Under the pieces are notes generated by a model. That model was given only the letters and a program-made list of their open reading frames with translations. It did not search any database and was not told the DNA's origin. The position numbers were made by a program, and so were the translations under genes. A stretch of DNA of 11,297 bases, taken from NCBI GenBank assembly GCA_903927495.1, contig CAIYNH010000497.1:1-11297 (forward strand). Direction: 5' to 3'. How positions within the stretch are numbered: the first letter of the stretch is position 1; each line of letters starts with the position of its first letter. This document shows positions 1 through 6,265 of this stretch, piece by piece. This stretch comes from an uncultured beta proteobacterium. Lineage in GTDB: Bacteria; Pseudomonadota; Gammaproteobacteria; Burkholderiales; Burkholderiaceae_C.

Positions 1-156
1 ATCGTGCGCACCCTGTGGCTGACCCCGGAGGAGATTCGCGCCAGCAGTGATCATCACCGTAGCCCCCTCATCCTTCAGTGCATGGAGGACTACCTGGCGG
101 GCCAGCGCTACCCGCTTGAGCTGGTCTACACAGATGCCACTGTGAGCAACGGCTAG
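1..156 (+). CDS. NUDIX hydrolase, C-terminal fragment (NudJ-like)
   Basis: An open frame enters from the left edge and ends at TAG 154-156, giving 51 visible residues. The visible part has an acidic LTPEEIRAS helix, an HRSPL motif, a CMEDYLAGQRYPLEL segment and a short tail. From memory this resembles the C-terminal end of betaproteobacterial NudJ-type NUDIX hydrolases (nucleoside di-/triphosphate or thiamine-pyrophosphate phosphatases), which are commonly encoded next to mnmA. The diagnostic NUDIX box lies outside the window, so the family call rests on tail similarity and on mnmA being nearby on the same strand. The last four bases overlap the stop of the convergent Bug gene. The product would be a soluble cytoplasmic enzyme. 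Confidence 0.6.
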   Translation: MVRTLWLTPEEIRASSDHHRSPLILQCMEDYLAGQRYPLELVYTDATVSNG

Positions 157-1148
157 TCCGCCTTAATTTGGGCGCGTTTGACAATATCGCTCCAGATTTT
201 TTGTTCGCGTCCAATAAAGGCCGAAAACTCGGAAGATGGACCGCCTCCGCCGACTGCATTGTCGTTGGCAAAGCGTTCGGTGACGGCACTTGACCTGAGC
301 GCTTTCAACGCTTCTTCCTGTAAGCGCCTGACGATCTCGGGCGGCGTACCAGCGGGTACCAGAATGCCGTACCACTGGGAAGTCTCGAAGTCCTTGAAAC
401 CCATTTCTGCCACCGTCGGCACGTCCGGCAATTGCGAAATGCGTTGCTGTGTACCAACAGCAATGGCGCGCAGCTTGCCACTTTTGATGTGCGCCGAAAG
501 CGCAGGCAAACCAGCCGATGAGGCTTGTGTGCGCCCAGCCAACAAATCTGTCAGCTGCGGGCCCGTGCCCCGGTAAGGAATGTGCGTGATGAACATGCCC
601 GTCACCAGTTTTAGATACTCCATCGCCAGGTGTCCGGCACTGGCGTTACCGGCCGAGCCATAGTTGAGTTGGCCCGGCCGCTGCTTAACATACGCCACAA
701 ACTCCCGAAAATTCTTCACCGGCACATCGGCATGCACCACAAACACATTGGGCACCTTGGCCAATAAGGTGACCGCAATAAAGTCTTTATTGACATCGTA
801 GGGTTGGTGTTTGAGCATGTAGGGATTCACTGCCAGCGTGCCCACGTGACCCAAAATGAGGGTGTGTCCGTCGGGCGCGGCTTTGGCCACCTCCTCCATC
901 GCGATCACACCAGCACCACCAGGCTTGTTCTCCACAAAGACGTTTTGGCCCAACTGCTTGGTCATTTCAGCAGCCACCGAGCGGGCCACAATTTCAGAGG
1001 TACCCCCCGGTGCAAACGGCACCACAAACCGGATCGGTTTGACGGGCCATTTTGATTGCGCCCATAACGCCGGAGCGAGCGCACCCAAACCAGTGGCAGT
1101 GGCGGCCAGCAACAACTGACGACGATCAAATAGCAAAGTGGAATGCAT
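153..1148 (-). CDS. Bug/TctC-family periplasmic solute-binding protein
   Basis: The 331-residue product is a tripartite tricarboxylate transporter receptor of the Bug family, which captures small carboxylates or related solutes in the periplasm. The N-terminus has a twin-arginine-like DRRQLLLAA followed by an Ala/Leu-rich core, with probable cleavage near ALWA/QS (about residue 30), so export by Sec or Tat is likely. Family marks follow in order: PIRFVVPFAPGG near residues 38-49, VENKPGGAG, the APDGHTL loop, HIPYRGTGPQ, a LAGRTQ segment, a LPDVPTVAEMGF segment and a C-terminal ILVPAGTPPEIV. The length is typical. ATG 1148 is preceded by AGAGG about 9 bases upstream. No tctA or tctB membrane genes are visible, which is common for Bug receptors in Burkholderiales. 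The ligand cannot be predicted. The gene sits antisense between the NUDIX fragment and mnmA. Confidence 0.93.
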   Translation of the reverse strand: MHSTLLFDRRQLLLAATATGLGALAPALWAQSKWPVKPIRFVVPFAPGGTSEIVARSVAAEMTKQLGQNVFVENKPGGAGVIAMEEVAKAAPDGHTLILGHVGTLAVNPYMLKHQPYDVNKDFIAVTLLAKVPNVFVVHADVPVKNFREFVAYVKQRPGQLNYGSAGNASAGHLAMEYLKLVTGMFITHIPYRGTGPQLTDLLAGRTQASSAGLPALSAHIKSGKLRAIAVGTQQRISQLPDVPTVAEMGFKDFETSQWYGILVPAGTPPEIVRRLQEEALKALRSSAVTERFANDNAVGGGGPSSEFSAFIGREQKIWSDIVKRAQIKAD

Positions 1149-1241
1149 GAACTAAGGACCTCTGGAAAATGAATTCAGCTGCCCAGCTTAGCAAACGCGT
1201 GTGAAAACGGCCATCGGCATAAACCCCCAATCCCGCGCTGG

Positions 1242-1247
1242 GATAAT
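1242..1247 (+). promoter_or_regulatory. Candidate -10 element for a (near-)leaderless mnmA mRNA
   Basis: GATAAT matches five of six positions of the sigma-70 -10 consensus and ends only 9 bases before the mnmA ATG at 1257. A start site about 7 bases downstream of the hexamer would leave 0-3 bases of leader. No Shine-Dalgarno sequence is visible before the ATG, consistent with leaderless translation. No good -35 hexamer stands about 17 bp upstream, so the promoter call is tentative. Confidence 0.4.
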
Positions 1248-1256
1248 CCTGCCCCT

Positions 1257-2408
1257 ATGAACACACAATGCACCGGGAAAAGAGTGGTAGTCGGCCTGAG
1301 CGGCGGTGTCGACTCCGCCGTGACGGCCTGGCTGCTCAAGCAGCAGGGTTACGAGGTCATCGGCATTTTTATGAAGAACTGGGAAGATGACGATCGACCG
1401 GCAGCATCAGCCGTGGATGATGCCGGCTATTGCACCTCCAATATTGATTTTGTCGATGCCGCTGCGGTGGCTGATGTGATTGGCATCGAGATCGAACACG
1501 TCAATTTTGCAGCCGAATACAAGGACCGAGTTTTTTCCGAATTTTTGCGCGAATACAGCTGCGGACGCACCCCCAACCCAGACATTTTGTGTAACGCAGA
1601 AATCAAATTCAAAGCTTTTCTGGACCACGCCCTGCGTCTGGGAGCAGACAAAATTGCCACCGGGCACTATGCTCGGGTGCGATTTAATCAGCACACCCAA
1701 CGCCATGAACTGCTCAAAGGATTGGATCCGAGTAAAGATCAAAGCTATTTTTTGCACCGGCTCAATCAGACGCAACTCACCAACACCCTGTTTCCAGTCG
1801 GTGCGCTGCATAAAGCCGAGGTGCGCCGCATCGCTCTGGAAATCGGCCTGCCGAATGCCAAAAAGAAGGACTCGACCGGCATTTGCTTTATTGGCGAACG
1901 GCCTTTTCGAGACTTCTTGACCCGATACATTGCAAAAGCACCTGGACCGATCAAGAACGACAAAGGCCACACCATTGGCGAACACGTGGGCCTGAGTTTC
2001 TACACGCTGGGCCAGCGGCAGGGGCTGGGCATTGGCGGGCTCAAAGTCAAGGGTGCACAACGTGGTGGGGGTGACCACGCGCCCTGGTTTGTGGCGCGCA
2101 AAGACCTGGAAAAAAACACCTTGTGGGTGGTGCAGGGGCACGCTCACCCCTGGCTGCTTTCCCACCAGTTGCGGGCTCTGGACCCCAGTTGGGTGTCAGG
2201 GGCCGCGCCCTCGACAACCCTGCTGGCGGCTAAAACCCGCTATCGCCAAGCCGATGCCAGCTGCACCTTGTCAGAAGCCGATTCCAACGGTTTCTCGCTA
2301 GAATTTGCGCAGGCACAATGGGCCGTCACACCGGGACAATCGGCCGTGCTTTACGATGGAGATGTCTGCTTGGGCGGTGGGGTGATTTTTCAGGGCTTGC
2401 CGGATTAG
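1257..2408 (+). CDS. mnmA: tRNA-specific 2-thiouridylase MnmA
   Basis: The 383-residue cytoplasmic enzyme makes the 2-thio group of U34 in tRNA-Lys, -Glu and -Gln, using ATP to adenylate U34 and persulfide sulfur relayed through the TusE/IscS pathway. The N-terminal PP-loop ATPase motif SGGVDS is at residues 15-20. NPDILCN holds Asp109 and Cys112, and [10 protein letters not shown] holds the catalytic Cys210; these correspond to Asp99, Cys102 and Cys199 of the E. coli enzyme. A conserved [10 protein letters not shown] segment (252-261) begins the central domain, and a C-terminal beta-barrel ends with the [15 protein letters not shown] signature. Length and all key residues are normal. ATG 1257 is the natural start because family homology begins within the first ten residues; the ribosome-binding site is absent or very weak. 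The gene converges with ureD, with only 39 bases between their stops and no clear terminator hairpin. Confidence 0.98.
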   Translation: MNTQCTGKRVVVGLSGGVDSAVTAWLLKQQGYEVIGIFMKNWEDDDRPAASAVDDAGYCTSNIDFVDAAAVADVIGIEIEHVNFAAEYKDRVFSEFLREYSCGRTPNPDILCNAEIKFKAFLDHALRLGADKIATGHYARVRFNQHTQRHELLKGLDPSKDQSYFLHRLNQTQLTNTLFPVGALHKAEVRRIALEIGLPNAKKKDSTGICFIGERPFRDFLTRYIAKAPGPIKNDKGHTIGEHVGLSFYTLGQRQGLGIGGLKVKGAQRGGGDHAPWFVARKDLEKNTLWVVQGHAHPWLLSHQLRALDPSWVSGAAPSTTLLAAKTRYRQADASCTLSEADSNGFSLEFAQAQWAVTPGQSAVLYDGDVCLGGGVIFQGLPD

Positions 2409-2447
2409 CAATCCCGATGGGGCTTGCGGCTCTGGCGCTGACGACCG

Positions 2448-3278
2448 TCAAGTAGCCCAAATGCGTGGAATTGCTGTCGGCAGATTCCAATAATACTGTC
2501 GCCAACCCTGCCAAACCTGGCGCAGCAAATCCATGGCCGGCTCGATCACGGGCGCTAACACCCTGAGCACCATCACCTGATCGTTTGGGCAGGTCACTGC
2601 TGCCGTGAGCTGCAGTGCGTGCGCCGCGAGCAGATTGCGCGCCAGCTCAAGTCCCTGATCGCGGCGCTTGCGCTCAATCTTGCTCCCAGCGACAAAAAAG
2701 AGTGAGGCCATGCAGCGCAGCCCTGCCAGCCCGAGCGGCCCATTCATCAAACGCGCGTCATTAGCCAGTAGTTGCCCGCGCTCAAGCCAAACGCCAGGAA
2801 CTTCAATGTGCTGCAAAAATCCACCTTTCTCAAACGGCATTCCGGCACCAGGCAAGCCCAATGCCGTGATGTCCCAGCCCATGAATTCGGCCTGCGCTGC
2901 CAGTTCCAGCGTGAGGCGGTTTTCAGCCAGGCAACCGCTATAGCAAATGGACTCAAGCGGCAGCCACTCGAACCTCGCCTGATCGCTCAGGATGATGTGA
3001 CTGCGCTGCGCAGCTGGCTCACCCGCAGACCGGTAAAAACGGGTTGCCCCCGGTGTGGTGATTAATCCATGCGCTGCCGGTCCAACAGTGACAGTCAAGT
3101 CAAGCGTGTCACCCCCTACTAGGCCACCCGGAGGATGCACCAGCACGTTGTGACAAATCTCCTGACCCTCGGGGTAGAGGCATTGCAAGACCCGCAATGG
3201 ACCGCTGTGCCGATGGCGCGCTACGGTTCGTAGCTGCTCGGAGCTGTAGTTGATGTCTAGTTGGGCGTGCCAAGTCAT
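2448..3278 (-). CDS. ureD: Urease accessory protein UreD (UreH)
   Basis: The 276-residue product matches UreD, the scaffold that binds apo-urease and, with UreF and UreG, supports nickel delivery to the active site. Family marks seen are RHRHSGPLRVLQ near the N-terminus, ICHNVLVHPPGGLVGGD (41-57), TTPGATRFYRS (74-84), FEWLPLES (103-110), GWDITALGLPGAG (134-146) and VWLERGQL. The usual LPQE stretch reads LPLE here. The length is normal and no frameshift is visible. ATG 3278 begins with MTWHAQL, a typical UreD start, although no strong Shine-Dalgarno sequence precedes it. The ABC permease gene ends 119 bases upstream, so co-transcription is possible but not tight. No ureA, ureB, ureC, ureE, ureF or ureG is in the window, and the next gene downstream is the convergent mnmA. 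UreD is therefore an orphan here and depends on urease genes elsewhere for any function. Confidence 0.93.
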   Translation of the reverse strand: MTWHAQLDINYSSEQLRTVARHRHSGPLRVLQCLYPEGQEICHNVLVHPPGGLVGGDTLDLTVTVGPAAHGLITTPGATRFYRSAGEPAAQRSHIILSDQARFEWLPLESICYSGCLAENRLTLELAAQAEFMGWDITALGLPGAGMPFEKGGFLQHIEVPGVWLERGQLLANDARLMNGPLGLAGLRCMASLFFVAGSKIERKRRDQGLELARNLLAAHALQLTAAVTCPNDQVMVLRVLAPVIEPAMDLLRQVWQGWRQYYWNLPTAIPRIWAT

Positions 3279-3397
3279 GGCTCAGGTTTTCCAGAACCTC
3301 TGCACCAGCGCCGTAATTTACTCATCAACAACAGTCACGGCTTGAAACTATCGAACCGCCTTTTATCGGGCAGAAAAAATGCGTTGGCACGGCTTTT

Positions 3398-4165
3398 TCA
3401 GTGACTTTGTGAACCGCGATGCGCCCAACCGGTGGTGTGCTTTTCGATCGCGCTGAAGAGTTCGTACATCACCATCGCCATGGCTCCAACCACCACCAGA
3501 CCAGCAAACGCCAAACCCATTTGCATGGAGGAACCAGCCGAGATCAGCAGATAGCCAATGCCCTCGTTGGCGGCAGTCATCTCGGATACGGTGGTGCCGA
3601 CAAAGGCCAGCGTGATCGCCACCTTGAGCGAGCCATAAAAATAGGGCATGGAACGTGGCAGGCCGACCTTGATCAGTACATCCCAGCGCTTGGCACCCAG
3701 CACCCGCAGCACATCCTCAAGCTCAGGCTCCAGCGTGGCCAGACCTGTGGCAATATTGACCATGATCGGGAAAAAACTGATCAGAAACGCGGTGAGAATG
3801 GCCGGCCCCACGCCAATTCCAAACCAAACTACCAAAATCGGCACAAAAGCGGCTTTTGGCAAAGCATTAAAAGCCGTCATTAGCGGATACACCGCCGCAT
3901 AGGCCAGGCGGGAACTGCCAATAACAAAGCCAAGCAGCACCCCCACCACGATGGCCAAGCCAAAACCCACCATGGTGACCCAATAAGTTCGCCACGCGTG
4001 ACCCGCAATGCTGTCTCTGAATTCCCAAAACTGGTTCCAAATGCGCCAGGGGCTGGGAAAAATAAATTCAGATACATCCAGCGCTGAACACAAGATTTGC
4101 CACAACGCCAAAACAAACACCAGCAAGAGCCAGGGTGACCAGATTTCCACTTGTTTTTTGTTCAT
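3398..4165 (-). CDS. ABC transporter permease (SsuC/TauC/ThiX type)
   Basis: The 255-residue integral inner-membrane protein has a BPD_transp_1 fold with about six hydrophobic helices (roughly residues 12-30, 63-83, 88-115, 119-141, 180-198 and 215-235). The cytoplasmic coupling loop, which docks onto the ATPase, is seen as EDVLRVLGAKRWDVLIKVGLP (about 150-170), with the central Gly of the EAA motif. The sequence IFPSPWRIW near residues 35-43 is typical of permeases for sulfonate, nitrate and thiamine-precursor uptake. ATG 4165 lies 9 bases after the ATPase stop, so the two genes are almost certainly co-transcribed. The length is normal for the family. The substrate cannot be read from the permease. 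Confidence 0.93.
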   Translation of the reverse strand: MNKKQVEIWSPWLLLVFVLALWQILCSALDVSEFIFPSPWRIWNQFWEFRDSIAGHAWRTYWVTMVGFGLAIVVGVLLGFVIGSSRLAYAAVYPLMTAFNALPKAAFVPILVVWFGIGVGPAILTAFLISFFPIMVNIATGLATLEPELEDVLRVLGAKRWDVLIKVGLPRSMPYFYGSLKVAITLAFVGTTVSEMTAANEGIGYLLISAGSSMQMGLAFAGLVVVGAMAMVMYELFSAIEKHTTGWAHRGSQSH

Positions 4166-4174
4166 TACAAAGTC

Positions 4175-5002
4175 TTATTGGTTGACGTTGGAACTTACTT
4201 GGCGCATGGCACCAATGTGTCCCCGAAGCTCATGCACCATGTCGGTGAATTCCTTCGTGTAGGTAATTTCAAGGTCGCGCGGACGCGGTAAATCTATCTC
4301 ACGTTTGACCACAAAACGTCCAGGCCGCTTGCTCATAACGTATACCGTGTCGGCCAAAAACACCGACTCGCGCAAGTCATGCGTGACCAAAATCACGTTG
4401 AACTTCTGCTCGGTCCACAGGTCGCGCAGAATGCACCACAGCTCTTCGCGGGTGAAAGCATCCAAGGCACCAAATGGCTCATCGAGCAGCAGCATCTTGG
4501 GCTCATGAATCAGCGCCCTGCATATGCTGGCACGCTGTTGCATGCCGCCTGAGAGTTGCCAGGGAAATTGATCCTCGTAACCGCCCAATCCCACTTTTTG
4601 CAACAACTTGCGGGCTCGCTCCTCGTATTCCTTGCGTTTGGCTTTGAAATTACTTCGGTAGGGCTCCACAATTTCCAGCGGTAACAGCACATTGTCAACA
4701 GTGGTTCGCCAAGGCAGCAAGGACGGTGCCTGGAACGCCATGCCGGAGATTTTCAGAGGACCGATAACGGGCTTCTGATCGATGTGAATTTTGCCAATCG
4801 ACGGCATCTTCAGTCCGGTGGCCAATTTCATGAAGGTGGACTTTCCACAACCCGAAGGCCCGACGATGGCAATAAATTCGCCCTGGCAAACTTTCAGATC
4901 AATGGCCTCCACGGCGAACTGGTTTTGCTCAAGAAGCTCATCGTTGTAGGCCAGCCAAACATCCGAAAAATCCACAAACCATGGGCTAGGAGAGGTGCTC
5001 AT
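4175..5002 (-). CDS. ABC transporter ATP-binding protein (SsuB/TauB type)
   Basis: The 275-residue cytoplasmic ATPase should power the adjacent permease. All nucleotide-binding motifs are intact: Walker A GPSGCGKST (48-56), Q-loop FQAPSLLPWRT with Gln91, signature LSGGMQQR (150-157), Walker B MLLLDEP (170-176), D-loop GALD (178-181) and switch His208 in VTHDLRES. The LLPWRT and DEPFGALDAFTRE wording is characteristic of the nitrate/sulfonate/taurine importer class. The C-terminus extends about 35 residues past the nucleotide-binding core, which is normal. ATG 5002 is the furthest upstream start before an in-frame stop; its nearest GGAG lies about 17 bases upstream, so its own ribosome-binding site is weak and translation may be coupled or modest. 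It lies between the receptor gene (75-base gap) and the permease gene (9-base gap). Confidence 0.95.
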   Translation of the reverse strand: MSTSPSPWFVDFSDVWLAYNDELLEQNQFAVEAIDLKVCQGEFIAIVGPSGCGKSTFMKLATGLKMPSIGKIHIDQKPVIGPLKISGMAFQAPSLLPWRTTVDNVLLPLEIVEPYRSNFKAKRKEYEERARKLLQKVGLGGYEDQFPWQLSGGMQQRASICRALIHEPKMLLLDEPFGALDAFTREELWCILRDLWTEQKFNVILVTHDLRESVFLADTVYVMSKRPGRFVVKREIDLPRPRDLEITYTKEFTDMVHELRGHIGAMRQVSSNVNQ

Positions 5003-5077
5003 AAATATCGATCAAATAACTCCGTGTAGCATGTTGAATAAGCGTGTACAGCTATTAAATATGAAGCAAATAGCCAC
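5003..5077 (-). repeat. Possible dispersed intergenic repeat with a GCTATT/AATAGC hairpin
   Basis: The 75-base gap between the receptor and ATPase genes holds an inverted repeat, GCTATT (5051-5056) and AATAGC (5069-5074), around a 12-base AT-rich loop. On the minus strand it is followed by TGTACACGCTTATT. This arrangement of an AATAGCTG-like stem end followed by an RCGCTTATT-like tail resembles short repeats I recall in intergenic regions of Comamonadaceae genomes, but I could not align it. The hairpin could also act as an mRNA-processing or stability element between the highly expressed receptor and the downstream transporter genes. It has no long T-run, so it is not a strong terminator. Confidence 0.35.
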
Positions 5078-6106
5078 TTATTTTTTGGTCAACACGTCAA
5101 GCGCGGCCTTGCTCGGCAAAAAGCTTGCATTCCAGATAGCATCCGGATTCACCCGGGTTTTGGTGTTAAACGCATCTGACACCTGACTGGCCATGAGGGC
5201 GAGCCGAGGTCCATTGACTTGCCCAAAACCTTCGGTGCGCGCGTTGGGGCTGTTGATGACGGTGTCGATGGCGAGTTGCAGGCGCCTAATTTCCATCGGA
5301 ACATTGACGATGCCGTCGCGTGCCTTGACATCAGCAATAGCAGCAGTCGGGTTGCCAATCACGTCCTTGGCACCCTTGGCAAAGGCATTCAGAAAAGCCC
5401 TGATGGCGGCCGGATTTTCTTTGATCAGTTTGGGTGAAGCAATGATCGCGTTGCCATACAACTTGACCCCAAAAGCCGGATACGGCAGCACCACCACCTC
5501 TTCAGCTTTGACACCACGCGCCTCCAGATTCAGCAGGGATGTGAAGGTGAACCCGGTGATGGCATCAATATCGCCGCGCACCAACATGGTTTCACGCAGC
5601 GGTGGATCCATGGCCGTCCAGTTCACACCCGTGATGTTGTTGGCTTTGGCAAAAATCGGAAAAGCCCGTCGCCCCGCATCAAACACCGGTGCGCCAAGCT
5701 TCTTTCCAATCAGATCAGTCGGTGTCTTGATACCGGATTTCTTCAGCGCCATGACGGAGGCGGGGGTGTCGTTATAGACCATCATCACGGCCACTGGCTT
5801 ATTCGGCGTATCTGGGTTATTAGCATGAAATTCCATCACCGCAGCCAGGTCGGCAAAGCCCATATCGTAGGCACCCGATGCGACCCGGGTCACGGCACCA
5901 CCGGAGCCATTGCCTGCATCAATGGTCACATCAAGATTGACATCTTTAAAGTAGCCTTTCGCGGCAGGTGTCAAAAACAATGCGGCAGGGCCCTCAAAGC
6001 GCCAGTCGAGCTGAAATTTGATGGGGGTGGTTTGAGCCTGGGCCAGACCAAAGAAGCTGACAACGACCAAGGCGGCCGCAGTTTTCAGAAAAAAGCGTTT
6101 TGACAT
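5078..6106 (-). CDS. ABC transporter substrate-binding protein (NMT1/THI5-like, SsuA type)
   Basis: The 342-residue periplasmic receptor belongs to the ABC system formed with the next two genes. Residues 1-24 make a clear Sec signal peptide: MSKRFFLKTA, then a hydrophobic core ending GLAQA before QTT. The mature start, IKFQLDWRFEGPAALFLTPA, and KGYFKDVNLDVTI are typical of the NMT1/THI5-like domain, as are the GNGSGGAVTRVASGAYDMGFADLAAV segment and the later GKKLGAPVFDAGRRAFP loop. The family covers receptors for hydroxymethylpyrimidine, riboflavin, nitrate, taurine and alkanesulfonates, and I cannot choose among these. The CCCFC motif of fungal Thi5 is absent. ATG 6106 has GGAG at good spacing. 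It is the first gene of the transporter unit, and the 158-base gap upstream separates it from maeB. Confidence 0.92.
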   Translation of the reverse strand: MSKRFFLKTAAALVVVSFFGLAQAQTTPIKFQLDWRFEGPAALFLTPAAKGYFKDVNLDVTIDAGNGSGGAVTRVASGAYDMGFADLAAVMEFHANNPDTPNKPVAVMMVYNDTPASVMALKKSGIKTPTDLIGKKLGAPVFDAGRRAFPIFAKANNITGVNWTAMDPPLRETMLVRGDIDAITGFTFTSLLNLEARGVKAEEVVVLPYPAFGVKLYGNAIIASPKLIKENPAAIRAFLNAFAKGAKDVIGNPTAAIADVKARDGIVNVPMEIRRLQLAIDTVINSPNARTEGFGQVNGPRLALMASQVSDAFNTKTRVNPDAIWNASFLPSKAALDVLTKK

Positions 6107-6111
6107 GGGAA

Positions 6112-6115
6112 CTCC
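6112..6115 (-). promoter_or_regulatory. Ribosome binding site of the ABC receptor gene
   Basis: GGAG on the minus strand lies 5 bases before ATG 6106. It is the strongest Shine-Dalgarno sequence among the four genes from this receptor through ureD, and supports the chosen start and high receptor expression. Confidence 0.6.
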
Positions 6116-6182
6116 GTTTGTAGGGTAATACTATTGTGAATCAGCAATAAAGATGCCAATCATTCAGGCCGTGCCAAACCTC

Positions 6183-6218
6183 AAAAAGACATCGACCGCG
6201 CACCCTATTGGTGCACGG
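6183..6218 (-). terminator. Putative rho-independent terminator after maeB
   Basis: Read on the minus strand, a 9-bp stem (6210-6218 pairing with 6196-6204, one G-U pair) closes a 5-base loop and is followed 8 bases later by five T residues (6187-6183). It lies about 50 bases past the maeB stop and before the ABC receptor gene, where a transcript end is expected. The gap between stem and T-run is longer than ideal, so it may be weak or partly rho-dependent. Confidence 0.45.
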
Positions 6219-6239
6219 CCGAGTCGACACTTACCTAAG

Positions 6240-6251
6240 CCCGATATCGGG
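6240..6251. repeat. 12-bp perfect palindrome after the maeB stop
   Basis: CCCGATATCGGG is a perfect 12-bp palindrome, 14 bases past the maeB stop codon. It could form a short 4-bp GC stem at the mRNA 3' end or be a protein-binding site. No T-run follows it directly, so it is not a terminator by itself, and it may be chance. Confidence 0.35.
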
Positions 6252-6265
6252 GCGTTTGTGTAGCA

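Noticed and set aside
1407..2165. A 252-codon minus-strand open frame within mnmA
   Set aside because: It is entirely opposite the conserved mnmA coding sequence, shows no family motif, and has no plausible ribosome-binding site or independent context.
2409..2447. Search for a bidirectional terminator between mnmA and ureD
   Set aside because: No stem of useful length or flanking T/A-run is visible in the 39-base convergent gap.
5193..5777. A 194-codon plus-strand frame opposite the ABC receptor
   Set aside because: The receptor frame has a signal peptide and family motifs; this frame has low-complexity Ser/Ala content and no context.
6132..6159. Possible promoter for the ABC receptor: TTGGCA with a downstream AT-rich stretch and a TATTG/CAATA inverted repeat
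   Set aside because: At 17-bp spacing the -10 would be CAATAG, which is poor, and the inverted repeat is only 5 bp; too weak to list as a feature.
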